DNA of 64,000 nt. Source: Paralichthys olivaceus. Taxonomy: Eukaryota; Chordata; Actinopteri; Pleuronectiformes; Paralichthyidae. The position numbers and the translations under genes are program-made. Of the stretch, positions 48,645 through 58,448 are shown piece by piece. The stretch covers positions 3,694,361 through 3,758,360 of the forward strand of contig NC_091097.1 in assembly GCF_024713975.1 (NCBI RefSeq), read 5' to 3'. Within the stretch, counting starts at the first letter, position 1. Every line of letters starts with the position of its first letter. The notes under the pieces are model-generated. The model saw only the letters and a program-made list of their open reading frames with translations, made no database searches and was not told where the DNA came from.

Positions 48645-49355
48645 GCCACCTAGCCTTAACATGTTTTTGTTGGTAGCAACCTAGCCTTCACACGTTTGTG
48701 TAGTTAGCGACCTAGCCTTAACACGTTTTTTGGATACCTCTGCCTTGTCACGCCGCGGTAGAGGTCAAGTTAAGTTTATAGTCTGCGTCTCCCCTTTGTC
48801 CTGTGCCAGTGTGTCTTGTCCCCTTGTCAAGTGCCACCAGCCTTTTCGTCTCATCACAGTAAGAATCATAGTCACAGTCGATTGCCTCGTTAAGAGTGTT
48901 TTTTGTTGGCCTTTTGCCTAATAGTTTTCATAGCTCTCTTGGTTAGTGTAGTTTAGTTATCTTTAGATCTTGTCCCTCTTCAGAGGAGATTTTTGTTTAT
49001 ATATATGAGAAGTGTTGTTCCCCATTGTAGGAGTTTTGTTTTAGTTAATGTTTGTAGTTTATTCCCTCTTAGGAGGAGATTTGTAACTCATTCTCATAGC
49101 TTTTTCCCTCTTTAGAGTAGATTTCTGTTAAGTGTTGTTTTATCCCCTCATGGATTTTCATTTGTAAGTTTTGTAATCATTCCCTCAACATCGACTCCAG
49201 GAAGGCAGATGTTTCAACTGCGGGCAGTCAGACACCTCCTTGCCTTATGTCCGTCAAAAGACCGGGCTCAAAACTGACGAGGGCATTGGCGCACTGCATA
49301 CAACCAAAGCTCTGAATGCCCCTGAATGCTCTGGTGGTAAAGTGACAGATAAGTT
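48645..49355. other. D2 3' flank without genes
   Basis: Repeated phrases 'ctagccttaacatg' / 'ctagccttcacacg' / 'ctagccttaacacg' (48652-48725) and 'ccctcttaggaggagatttg'-like units (48970-49130) suggest a decayed dispersed repeat. The open frames are short and unconvincing. Confidence 0.5.
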
Positions 49356-49500
49356 ACACGTAACGTTAAACCACGTAACGCTAAACTACGTAACGTGGAA
49401 CCACATAACGTTACGTGGTTTTACATAATGCGAAACCACAAACCATGTAACGTTACGTGGTTTAAAGTCACGTGAAACCACGTTACGTATAACCACGTTA
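49355..49500. repeat. ACGT-rich hairpin cluster in D2
   Basis: About ten imperfect copies of 'ccacgtaacgtta' occur in both orientations. Pairs such as 'aaccacataacgttacgtgg' and 'aaccatgtaacgttacgtgg' are near-perfect palindromes. The cluster is CpG-rich in an otherwise AT-rich context and includes one CACGTG. The D3 copy lies at 52723-52868. Confidence 0.85.
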
Positions 49501-49849
49501 GTCGGACGTTTTATGTTTGCTTTTTACTTTATCAGCAAGGTGTAAGAAAAAACTTGGTACTATTATTATATTACTATTGTTGAAATCTGTGAGCGTTAAA
49601 TCCATATCATAATCAGTTTATGTTAAGTCAAATACAATTAATTCTGATTCTCCAGTTCAGGGAAAGTGTTGCTATGACATACAGAGATTTTATTCATTTA
49701 TGTGTCAGCAATCGTTTGCAATTCAAGCATCTCACAGTCACAAATGGGGTCTTTTGTTATTAACAGTGATGTAGAAATTATACTAACTTTGAAATATGCC
49801 ACTATTATAATTATTACAATGTGCTTTATGTGTCTGTTTTTCATGATGA

Positions 49850-50125
49850 GACAAAGCAGTGTGGAGGACTTTTTACTGAAAGGGGCCAAAATGCATGCAG
49901 ACCCCAGATGTCTCCTGAGCTTTCAAACAGCATCTTGCAGATGATCATCAAGGGCATGAGACCCTTGCTATTGTTGATGATCAAGGCTTTCGTGAGATGA
50001 TCAACACATTTCACCCAGGATATAAACTTCCCTCCAGGTTTCATTTTACAGATTTGATGGAGAAAAAATATGAGGATACTGTTGAGAGAGTGGAAGCTGA
50101 ACTCAAAAATGTCACATTCATAATC
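49850..50125 (+). pseudogene. hAT (ZBED-type) transposase fossil in D2
   Basis: Two frames together show a ZBED-type hAT segment: an N-terminal piece around LSNSILQMII, then DDQGFREMINTF, GYKLPSRFHFTDLMEKKYE and VEAELKNVTF. A frame change separates them. It corresponds to the middle of a ZBED-type transposase before the catalytic core. No termini were found. D3 carries the same fossil. Confidence 0.75.
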
Positions 50126-50488
50126 ACATTTAAGTATTGCCACTGAGGCACTGAATCACTTGCCACTTCATCAGTCAGGATTGGAAGCTCACTCTGTACA
50201 CACTGTACACAATGCCTCTTGAGGACAGCCACGTAACGGGAGAACACTGTGTCGCTTGTCTGAATTTTCTCTTTTGTCTTAAGAGAAAAATATATCTGTC
50301 TTCCAGGTCTCAGCCTGAGACCTGTATCAGATTCACGGGGGCTCGTATAGGATCGGTGACAGCTATGGTGGAAGGCAGTCGTTGATCGAGTGATCTCTGA
50401 ACTTGTGGGCTGGAGTTGCGTGTCATCAGAGTGAGTGGGCTGTGAGACAACGTCTACCTGCTGAGGGAGTTCGGAATCTCAAGTATGC
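50126..50488. other. D2 right-end sequence, SINE-like in the matching D3 copy
   Basis: It contains 'ctcttttgtcttaagagaaa' (a short inverted repeat) and a possible SINE body. In D3 the same stretch continues into 'ctgtccttgtgcaactgaac' and a SINE-type tail, but in D2 it is cut off at 'caagtatgc' by the start of D3. Confidence 0.5.
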
Positions 50489-51124
50489 CAACTATCAAAG
50501 AGGGCTGCACCTAATCCAAAGCTGATAGAATTGAGCAAGAAACAAGATTTGGTGTTTGCCAAACTGGAAGCCCATAATAAGCAAAATGATTTAAAGTTAA
50601 AGGAGCAGGAACTTAGCCTCAAAAGAGCTGAAGAAACTAAAGAGAGAGAATCGATCATGAAGCAGAAAGATTTGGCTGAAAAGCGAGCCCATTGCAATGC
50701 AATGTTGAGGGCATGTTTATCAGCACAGGTTCTTTTTAAAAGCCAACTCAAGAAAACGCAGGCTGACCAGGAGAGGGCTGAAGATAAGAGGTACATTAAG
50801 GCTGATCAGGAGGAATTCATCAAGATGAAGAAGAAGAAGCTGAATGAGGAAAATCTGCGTAATTTAGACATCCTCAAACAACAGATGATGAATCGTCAGC
50901 TCTTAGCCAATGCTAGGTGCAGAAAGCAATCAGAGGAGGCCAAACAGTTCATAGAAAGAGAGCAGGAGAGCTTAATGCACCTTAATGAGTACAAAGAGAA
51001 GGTGTTGATGGACGCCAGGGCTTCAGGGGTCCCTGAAGAGCAGTTAATTGTTTGCAATAGAAACGCAACTTCCCTCATAAAGAAAGAAAACCATTGCCTG
51101 AACCTATCTGGAGGAAATCAGTAG
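50489..51124 (+). pseudogene. CFAP45-like gene, copy 3 (3' fragment)
   Basis: About 211 codons of the C-terminal half remain, open to the TAG at 51122-51124. The 5' half is missing: the gene frame upstream of 50489 meets a stop within about ten codons and there is no suitable ATG. It has NDL at the variable KDF/NYL site and C for F in the C-terminal 'IVFNRN' region. The coding frame has no new stop, so the truncation is recent. Confidence 0.85.
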
Positions 51125-51171
51125 GCCAACCTACTTCCCAACATCTAATCTAACTTCATTAGATGGAAGAT

Positions 51172-51573
51172 TAGATGGAAGATCTGGTACTAGAAGGAAG
51201 TGAATTGGATCTCTGCTGGGCCGGCTGAGTGGTGTAGAGTGGTCGTCATCTATCATGAGGTCTGTGGTTTGTTCAGTCTGCCCCATTCAGATACTGATCC
51301 CAAAACTGCTCCTTCTCATAGAGAAAGTGCTGCACATACAGTAGATTGGCCATATGGGTAAATGGCAAAAACAGATCTTTGAATGGTCAAGACTAGAAGG
51401 ACGCTATATAAACACAGACCATTTACCAATCTCACATATGAAGATATCACAATTATCGACCTGCAAAAGAAGTACCTCTCTGCATTTGCCACCCATTAGC
51501 TCCACTTGGGCTCTGCAGCATCACGCAACTGCTACCCAGTCATCTGAGCATCCCCATCTCTACCTTGAGGACA
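51172..51573 (+). mobile_element. D3-specific insert containing a tRNA-derived SINE
   Basis: In D2 the sequence runs 'agatggaagattctctctat'. In D3 about 400 bp are inserted at that point, after a short duplication of 'agatggaagat'. The SINE part (about 51213-51430) belongs to the same family as those in the giant inverted repeat: a degenerate tRNA-like head, then 'ctcatagagaaagtgctgca', 'tcaagactagaagga', 'cgctatataaacacagacc' and 'atttacca'. The remaining part of the insert is unidentified. Confidence 0.75.
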
Positions 51574-52722
51574 TCTCTCTATGCCTGTTTCTGTCTCTCC
51601 CCTCTATTTAATTTAATTTAATTAAATAGAGGGCCTTGAGGTAATGCATGTTCAGATGTGTGTGAGTTTACTCCAGGTGCTCTGGTTTCTCGCACAATTA
51701 AATAAATAATATTTACAGCACTTTTCTTGTCTTGATGACCATGGTTACACACTCACAGCATTTCTGGTTTCATGTTATATGTCACTTCCTGTTTTACTGT
51801 GACACTCACGCTTGTCTCTGTTCTCTTTTATTAACGTCACTCCCACGCTTGTGTGTCTCACGGATTACCTTCCCCTCCCTAATACGTTACACCTGTGTCT
51901 AGTTAACCTCACCTCAGTAAATATTTAAGGTCTGTGTCTCCCCGAGTCCAGTGCCAGTTTGTCTTATCTTGTACTTTAGAGTTCCGGCGTTATACCCACG
52001 TTTTTGTAGTTAGCCACCTAGCCTTAACATGTTTTTGTTGGTAGCAACCTAGCCTTCACACGTTTGTGTAGTTAGCGACCTAGCCTTAACACGTTTTTTG
52101 GATACCTCTGCCTTGTCACACCGCGGTAGAGGTCAAGTTAAGTTTATAGTCTGCGTCTCCCCTTTGTCCTGTGCCAGTGTGTCTTGTCCCCTTGTCAAGT
52201 GCCACCAGCCTTTTCGTCTCATCACAGTAAGAATCATAGTCACAGTCGATTGCCTCGTTAAGAGTGTTTTTTGTTGGCCTTTTGCCTAATAGTTTTCATA
52301 GCTCTCTTGGTTAGTGTAGTTTAGTTATCTTTAGATCTTGTCCCTCTTCAGAGGAGATTTTTGTTTATATATATGAGAAGTGTTGTTCCCCATTGTAGGA
52401 GTTTTGTTTTAGTTAATGTTTGTAGTTTATTCCCTCTTAGGAGGAGATTTGTAACTCATTCTCATAGCTTTTTCCCTCTTTAGAGTAGATTTCTGTTAAG
52501 TGTTGTTTTATCCCCTCATGGATTTTCATTTGTAAGTTTTGTAATCATTCCCTCAACATCGACTCCAGGAAGGCAGATGTTTCAACTGCGGGCAGTCAGA
52601 CACCTCCTTGCCTTATGTCCGTCAAAAGACTGGGCTCAAAACTGACGAGGGCATTGGCGCACTGCATACAACCAAAGCTCTGAATGCCCCTGAATGCTCT
52701 GGTGGTAAAGTGACAGATAAGT

Positions 52723-52868
52723 TACACGTAACGTTAAACCACGTAACGCTAAACTACGTAACGTGGAACCACATAACGTTACGTGGTTTTACATAATGCG
52801 AAACCACAAACCATGTAACGTTACGTGGTTTAAAGTCACGTGAAACCACGTTACGTATAACCACGTTA
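52723..52868. repeat. ACGT-rich hairpin cluster in D3
   Basis: This is the same cluster as 49355-49500, at the D2/D3 offset. I see no change in the palindromic motifs between the two copies. Confidence 0.85.
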
Positions 52869-53217
52869 GTCGGACGTTTTATGTTTGCTTTTTACTTTAT
52901 CAGCAAGGTGTAAGAAAAAACTTGGTACTATTATTATATTACTATTGTTGAAATCTGTGAGCGTTAAATCCATATCATAATCAGTTTATGTTAAGTCAAA
53001 TACAATTAATTCTGATTCTCCAGTTCAGGGAAAGTGTTGCTATGACATACAGAGATTTTATTCATTTATGTGTCAGCAATCGTTTGCAATTCAAGCATCT
53101 CACAGTCACAAATGGGGTCTTTTGTTATTAACAGTGATGTAGAAATTATACTAACTTTGAAATATGCCACTATTATAATTATTACAATGTGCTTTATGTG
53201 TCTGTTTTTCATGATGA

Positions 53218-53515
53218 GACAAAGCAGTGTGGAGGACTTTTTACTGAAAGGGGCCAAAATGCATGCAGACCGCAGATGTCTCCTGAGCTTTCAAACAGCA
53301 TCTTGCAGATGATCATCAAGGGCATGAGACCCTTGCTATTGTTGATGATCAACAGCTTTCGTGAGATGATCAACACATTTCACCCAGTATATAAACTTCC
53401 CTCCAGGTTTCATTTTACAGATTTGATGGAGAAAAAATATGAGGATACTGTTGAGAGAGTGGAAGCTGAACTCAAAAATGTCACATTCAAAATCACATTT
53501 AAGTATTGCCACTGA
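53218..53515 (+). pseudogene. hAT (ZBED-type) transposase fossil in D3
   Basis: It has the same fossil content as at 49850. A one-base difference ('gatcaacagc' versus 'gatcaaggc') makes a longer open stretch of about 108 codons here, containing FREMINTFHP, YKLPSRFHFTDLMEKKYE and ELKNVTFKI, before a stop. It is still only an inner piece of a transposase. Confidence 0.75.
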
Positions 53516-53859
53516 GGCACTGAATCACTTGCCACTTCATCAGTCAGGATTGGAAGCTCACTCTGTACACACTGTACACAATGCCTCTTGAGGACAGCCA
53601 CGTAACGGGAGAACACTGTGTCGCTTGTCTGAATTTTCTCTTTTGTCTTAAGAGAAAAATATATCTGTCTTCCAGGTCTCAGCCTGAGACCTGTATCAGA
53701 TTCACGGCGGCTCGTACAGGATCGGTGACAGCTATGGTGGAAGGCAGTCGTTGATCGAGTGATCTCTGAACTTGTGGGCTGGAGTTGCGTGTCATCAGAG
53801 TGAGTGGGCTGTGAGACAACGTCTACCTGCTGCGGGAGTTTGGAATCTCAAGTATGCCA

Positions 53860-53975
53860 AACTGTCCTTGTGCAACTGAACCCCTAAATGGCCCCTCATA
53901 GATGTTTAATGCACTTATTGTAAGTCAGTTTGGATTAAAGCATCCACCAAATGACATGTAATGGAATGTCACAAT
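53860..53975 (+). mobile_element. SINE 3' part at the right end of D3
   Basis: It contains 'ctgtccttgtgcaactgaac' followed by 'gcacttattgtaagtcagtt', 'tggattaaagcatccaccaa' and 'gacatgtaatg', in the usual order of a fish SINE body and tail. The head may lie in the preceding 200 bp, but the tRNA-like boxes are unclear. Confidence 0.65.
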
Positions 53976-54617
53976 TTCAAAAATCAAGAAAATAATAATT
54001 TTATGTACATTAGAGAAAAAATCACATAAACACCCTTTAAAAAAGGAACAAGTTTAACAGTAACTAATTTTAATGAAGACATGATCAACATTTAAAATAA
54101 CCATGTATACAATAAACAAGAGAGCAGTAACTTTAGTTATGTCCAGTTGAGTGAAGATCATCGTGTGACACCCACGTGTCTCTCCACCTCAAATGGCTAC
54201 AACAAAAAAGAGAAAGACAAAATATTTATATTGTCAAGGGATCATCAATCAATATGGAAAGATAGATGCACAGGAACATATGAATAGAGAACCAATGGTG
54301 ATAAATTATGGCATTTTCTAAGACTTTCTCCAGTGTTCCATGGACACACAAAACATGCACACATACAAACCAACATGGGACATATTTTCATGAGATTTTC
54401 AGAGGAATGTGATTCTTTTTGACAAAGACTGACCTAAAAATTACAGACCTGTCAAATAATTTTAAACCCATCCAGATTTAGATTGACTTGAATCCAGCAT
54501 CATATCAGAGCTACCTTCCATGGAAAACAGAAATACAGAACGTGATTTGGCATTCATGATGTGGCATCAGAGATGAAGCTACATTTGGGGCATGGGAACA
54601 TAACATAAATGTGCAAT
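53976..54617. other. Region without recognised features
   Basis: AT-rich, with no gene, RNA or element that I can support. The last eight bases before the hAT element are 'tgtgcaat'. Confidence 0.5.
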
Positions 54618-55416
54618 TAGGGTTGGGCGGTATGAGCAAAATCTTATATCACGGTATGAGTAATTTCATATCACGGTAACGGTATATATCACGGTATGGT
54701 TTTTCCCCCCCTGTAAATTCAATTAATGGCTTAAAATAATAAATACTGTTGCATTTGATCATTTTCCTCTTTTATTTTTATTTGCTCACAGCAGCATAAC
54801 ATTATTTTAAAGAAAATATAATAATATAATAAATAATAATAATAAGACTCTGCCAAGCTCTTTTGGACGAGAGGAGCTGCTGCAACTTTTGTTTTTGATG
54901 CAGCAGGTGCGCCACGCATCTTTTGGCTTTCATAATACTGCTTAGCATGTTTTATCTTTAAGTGGTGGAAGAGGTTACTGGTGTTTCCACCTCCGGCAGC
55001 AACAGTCGCGCGACACTCTTTGCAGAGTATCACGTTTTGTTCGTTGTCTGATTTTCTAAATCCGAAAAAGTTCCACACAACAGACGCAGCGCCCTTTTTC
55101 GGAACGAGTTCCTCCTCCTCTTCGTCATGAGTGGGTCGGTCTGCCTCCGTTCCCTCGTGACGTTCACTCTCCGCCTCCGCCATGATTGTTATCACTCCGG
55201 TAAAACTGTTTCTTCTTCATGTGCTCATGCAACCACGCCAAGCAGTCTGTTGCAGTGCCTGCAGTGCCCCGTGTGTCGAGGCGGTGTAACTACAGTGACT
55301 CAGAGAGATGCCGCAGACATCTGCTCTTTCTCCGGTATAAACGGTATTGCACAATCTCTACCGGTAGACATTTTATACCGTCACACGGTATAATACCGTC
55401 ATACCGCCCAACCCTA
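54618..55416 (-). mobile_element. Second ZBED-type hAT deletion derivative (799 bp)
   Basis: It has the same terminal inverted repeats and sub-terminal 'atcacggtat' motifs as 37516-38226. Its interior differs: it retains the complete N-terminal coding part and an AT-rich 3' segment absent from the other copy, so it is an independent internal deletion of the same parent. No 8-bp target duplication is found; the left flank is 'tgtgcaat' and the right flank is the 'cctgttcc' minisatellite, so the right side has been rearranged. Confidence 0.9.
54731..55195 (-). CDS. Truncated ZBED-type transposase with intact BED finger (154 aa)
   Basis: The frame starts at ATG 55195, with a second ATG six codons on. 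It encodes an acidic N-terminus (HDEEEEEL), then VWNFFGFRKSD, the BED finger (CKEC ... HHLKIKH) and a lysine/alanine linker. It then runs out into AT-rich, non-homologous sequence (tyrosine/isoleucine/lysine-rich) after the deletion point. Only DNA binding could remain. Such truncated products can act as repressors of their own family, but this is inference. Confidence 0.7.
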   Translation of the reverse strand: MITIMAEAESERHEGTEADRPTHDEEEEELVPKKGAASVVWNFFGFRKSDNEQNVILCKECRATVAAGGGNTSNLFHHLKIKHAKQYYESQKMRGAPAASKTKVAAAPLVQKSLAESYYYYLLYYYIFFKIMLCCCEQIKIKEENDQMQQYLLF

Positions 55417-55978
55417 CCTGTTCCTCTCTGTGGCTCTGTTCTTCTCTGTGTCCCTGTTCCTCTCTGTGTCTCTGTTCCTCTCTGTGTTTCTGTGTCTCTG
55501 TTCCTCTCTGTGTTTCTGTTCCTCTCTGTGTCTCTGTTCCTCTCTGTGTTTCTGTGTCTCTGTTCCTCTCTGTGTCTCTGTTCCTCTCTGTGTCTCTGTT
55601 CCTCTGTGTTCCTCTCTGTGGCTCTGTTCTTCTCTGTGTCCCTGTTCCTCTCTGTGTCTCTGTTCCTCTCTGTGTTTCTGTGTCTCTGTTCCTCTCTGTG
55701 TTTCTGTGTCTCTGTTCCTCTCTGTGTCTCTGTTCCTCTGTGTCTATGTGTCTCTGTTCCTCTCTGTGTCTCTGTTCCTCTCTGTGTCCCTGTTCCTCTC
55801 TGTGGCTCTGTTCCTCTCTGTGTCTCTGTTCCTCTCTGTGTTTCTGTGTCTCTGTTCCTCTCTGTGTTTCTGTGTCTCTGTTCCTCTGTGTTCCTCTCTG
55901 TGTCTCTGTTCCTCTCTCTGTCTCTGTTCCTCTCTGTGTCTGTTCATCTGTGTGTCTCTGTTCCTCTCTCTCTCTCCA
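55417..55978 (+). repeat. 18-bp minisatellite 'ctgttcctctctgtgtct' (~560 bp)
   Basis: About 30 imperfect units of 12, 18 or 24 bp are built from 'ctgttcctctctgtg' with 'tctctg', 'tttctg' or 'gctctg' linkers. The plus strand is pyrimidine-rich. Because the unit lengths are multiples of three and lack stop codons, long open frames appear in several frames on both strands (ETQRGTETQ-type repeats on the minus strand). It sits exactly between the hAT derivative and the hAT transposase. Confidence 0.93.
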
Positions 55979-55982
55979 GGTT

Positions 55983-58448
55983 TTATTGATACAAGAATTT
56001 CGCTCGTCTTTGTTTTTGAGAGGCAAATTTTTCAATGACCCTGGTGTTGAAATCAGGAATGTCTTTTGTCATTTTCTTCTCGATGGAGAGCATAGCCAGA
56101 GCGTTGAGCCGATCTTGTGACATAGTGTTCTTAAGGAACGTTTTTATCCTCTTTAAGGTAGAGAAGCACCTCTCAGACTCTGATGTTGTCATTGGTGTTG
56201 TGATGATGATGTTGAGAAGACTTACAGTTTCAGTGAATGTTTCTCCAAGGTTGTTTTCCATCAAAACCTGATAGAGAGCCAGTGCACCTTTGTAACTCCG
56301 GAACTCCTCATTCTCGTAGATCAGGGACAGTTCTGTTTTAAGTTTGGCCTTGTCCAATGAGGGATAGGCTTCCACTGTGGTTTCCAGTGCTGAATCTGGG
56401 AACTTTCTGCTGTGCTGTTGGAACAAGTCTCCTTGCAAGAGTGTGGCGCTGATGAGGTGCTTGGTGAAAGAAAACCTCTCCTTGGAATGGCTCATGATGG
56501 TGTCACATACCTATGCGATAATATACAATTTTAAAAAAGGGAAAGAATTAGGTCTTCACATGTCTCACTACAATCAATGTTCTGAATAGCTAGCCTATAT
56601 TGTGTAATAAACCAAAATGGTTAACTGTAATTATTCATAGATATTGTCAAATGACAATATACATTTGAGTCTGGACTACTCAGATTAGGAACAGCCTCCC
56701 TGATCCAATACATAATTTTTATGAGCCAGTTGTGAAAACTGGTTAGGGATATATTAACCAAACCCAAGGTTGTTGTTGTAATTACTGGCAATTATATTTA
56801 AACTAAACTTCACAGATAAATGAATTGTTTGAATCAGATGACATAAGCATTTAAGGCTACGTATAATTTATGCAGAAAATTAACAATTAGGCTAGGCTAC
56901 ATAATAATGCATTTAACATACCTGATAGCCTGCATGCGGTTAATGAATGCCTGGGTGATTCCTGCGATGTAGACAGCATCGATGTTTCTCTTCTGGAGCT
57001 GATTATACAGCATGTCTACATGTGGCATGATCTTATGGAACAAGGCTAGGTAAAAACAGAAAGCTTCATCTTCCAGCATTCTCACATAGCCTCCAGCCTC
57101 TCTCTTCGTATGGCCATCAAATGCTTCACTGTTCCGGATTTTCTCAAAACACTTCACCAGTTCATTCTTGTGCTCATAGACTGTGTTGACTGCGCGACTG
57201 TTGAAGTTCCAACGTGTTGACGATGCACTTGGAAGTCGGTGCGCCACCATCTCATCTAGCACTGCAGTTCTCTTGCTCGATTTTGAGAAAAAAGAAGCAA
57301 ATCCCCCCCATGTCGGTAAAAAAGTGACTGATCTGAGGGATGTGGGAGGTTGCCTGCTGCATGACCAGGTTTAACTGATGGGCATAACAGTGAATGTAGT
57401 GAGCGTTTGCATAGATGTCCTGTACCTTTCGCTGCACTCCTCCAGTGGCACCCCTCATTACCGCTGCCCCATCATATGCCTGGGCTATCAACTTTTCTTC
57501 TTGTCCTTCAGGAAAGATGCTGTGCAGGCTCTCCAATAAGGCTCCGGCTATTGAATCCGCACAGCTGTTGGGTAGCTTGATGAATTCATAGAACCGCTCC
57601 TGTATATTGTTGCGTCCATCAATGTATCTTAGTACCAGGACTAGCTGACAGTGTGTGGAAATGTCTGTAGTTTCATCAGCTTGGATAGCTAAAAACTCAG
57701 CTGTCTTTATTTCATCCACGATCTGTTCTCTTAGAACTGTCAGCATACAGTCCAGGAGCTCGTTCTGAACTGTCTTCAAGTTGCTTTTAAATATGGTCGC
57801 ATTTTCAAGGTGCTCCCTCAAGTCCCGATCAATGGATGCCATTAAGTCCACTAAACCTCTGAATATTCCGGCGTTGTCTGAGGAATCCCTTTCATCATGT
57901 CCCCGCATTGCTAATTCAAAAGCACCACAAAATTTAACACAATCGATGATCTTAGATAAAATATTCCGGTTTCTATCTACCTCTTCATTGTGCCTTCTTA
58001 CAGCAATGCGGTGCCCATCATCTAGCTGCGCTGCTATGCTAATCTTTCCGAACACAGCTAGCTTTATGCAGTTTTCCATGTGAACTTTGGATCTATCATG
58101 CTTCTTGATCCGTTCGGAGAGGTGCTTTAAGTCAGTTAGTCCAGTCTTTGTCCAAGTCGAGTCACATTTGTCATTTCTGAAGAGGATACAGAAAAGAGCA
58201 TTGGCTGCTCCACAACCTGCCAGCCACGTCTTACGGTTGAACCAGCTCCGACAAAAACTCTGTTTATAACATTTGTCTTTCACCTTGATTTGCTGGGAAA
58301 TGTTCATTTCAGGGCTGTCGGGTCCCAGCTCCTTAACGAGAAGTTTTTCCTCCACCGTCCGTCTTGCAAAAGGGTACATTAATAATGATTTCACCGCATT
58401 TGGTGGAAGCTGCTCTTGAACTCCGGTTGTCACCGCCATCGCCATCAT
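55983..58448 (-). pseudogene. ZMYM1-like hAT transposase, near-intact with one frameshift
   Basis: Exon 1 (58448 to about 57310, then on in the next frame to about 56923) and exon 2 (about 56510 to 55983) encode roughly 680 residues. Order: basic/polar start; TTF-type zinc-finger region (CYKQSFCRSWFNRKTW); DUF4371-like part; catalytic-region motifs QADETTDIS and YDGAAVMRG; HCYAHQLNLV; and a C-terminal hAT dimerisation domain with SESERCFSTLKRIK. An extra C in a run of seven (57303-57309) shifts the frame near residue 380; otherwise I see no stop. An intron with 'ttatcgcatag' as acceptor separates the exons. The stop codon overlaps an AATAAA. The frameshift could be real or a homopolymer error. 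Confidence 0.85.

Larger units (their letters stand above)
46376..50488 (+). repeat. Segmental duplication copy D2
   Basis: This is the longest copy. It holds the SINE-like tail, the upstream region, the complete CFAP45-like gene, the 3' flank, an uninterrupted 'gttagccacctagcc' site, an ACGT-rich hairpin cluster, a hAT transposase fossil, and the stretch ending 'ggaatctcaagtatgc'. Its right end joins D3 directly. Confidence 0.9.
50489..53857 (+). repeat. Segmental duplication copy D3 (5'-truncated)
   Basis: D3 starts inside the CFAP45-like gene at 'caactatcaaagagg' and then follows D2 through the 3' flank, hairpin cluster and hAT fossil with an offset of 3368-3369 bp. An insert of about 400 bp carrying a SINE (51172-51573) is specific to D3. 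D2 and D3 are in tandem. Confidence 0.9.

Noticed and set aside
49355-49500. CRISPR-like array
   Set aside because: The short repeats are irregular, occur in both orientations and lack uniform spacers, and the window is eukaryotic.
49702-50143. Frames of 80-100 codons on both strands beside the hAT fossil in D2 as new genes
   Set aside because: They overlap each other, start in non-homologous AT-rich DNA and only partly follow the transposase fossil.
50330-50470. Box C/D small nucleolar RNA near the right end of D2
   Set aside because: The 'gtgatc' and 'ctga' phrases do not give matching C and D boxes with a terminal stem. A SINE-like origin fits better.
55373-56120. Long frames of 188-256 codons over the 18-bp minisatellite on both strands
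   Set aside because: Repeat units are multiples of three without stops, so several frames are open at once. The predicted products are pure low-complexity repeats.
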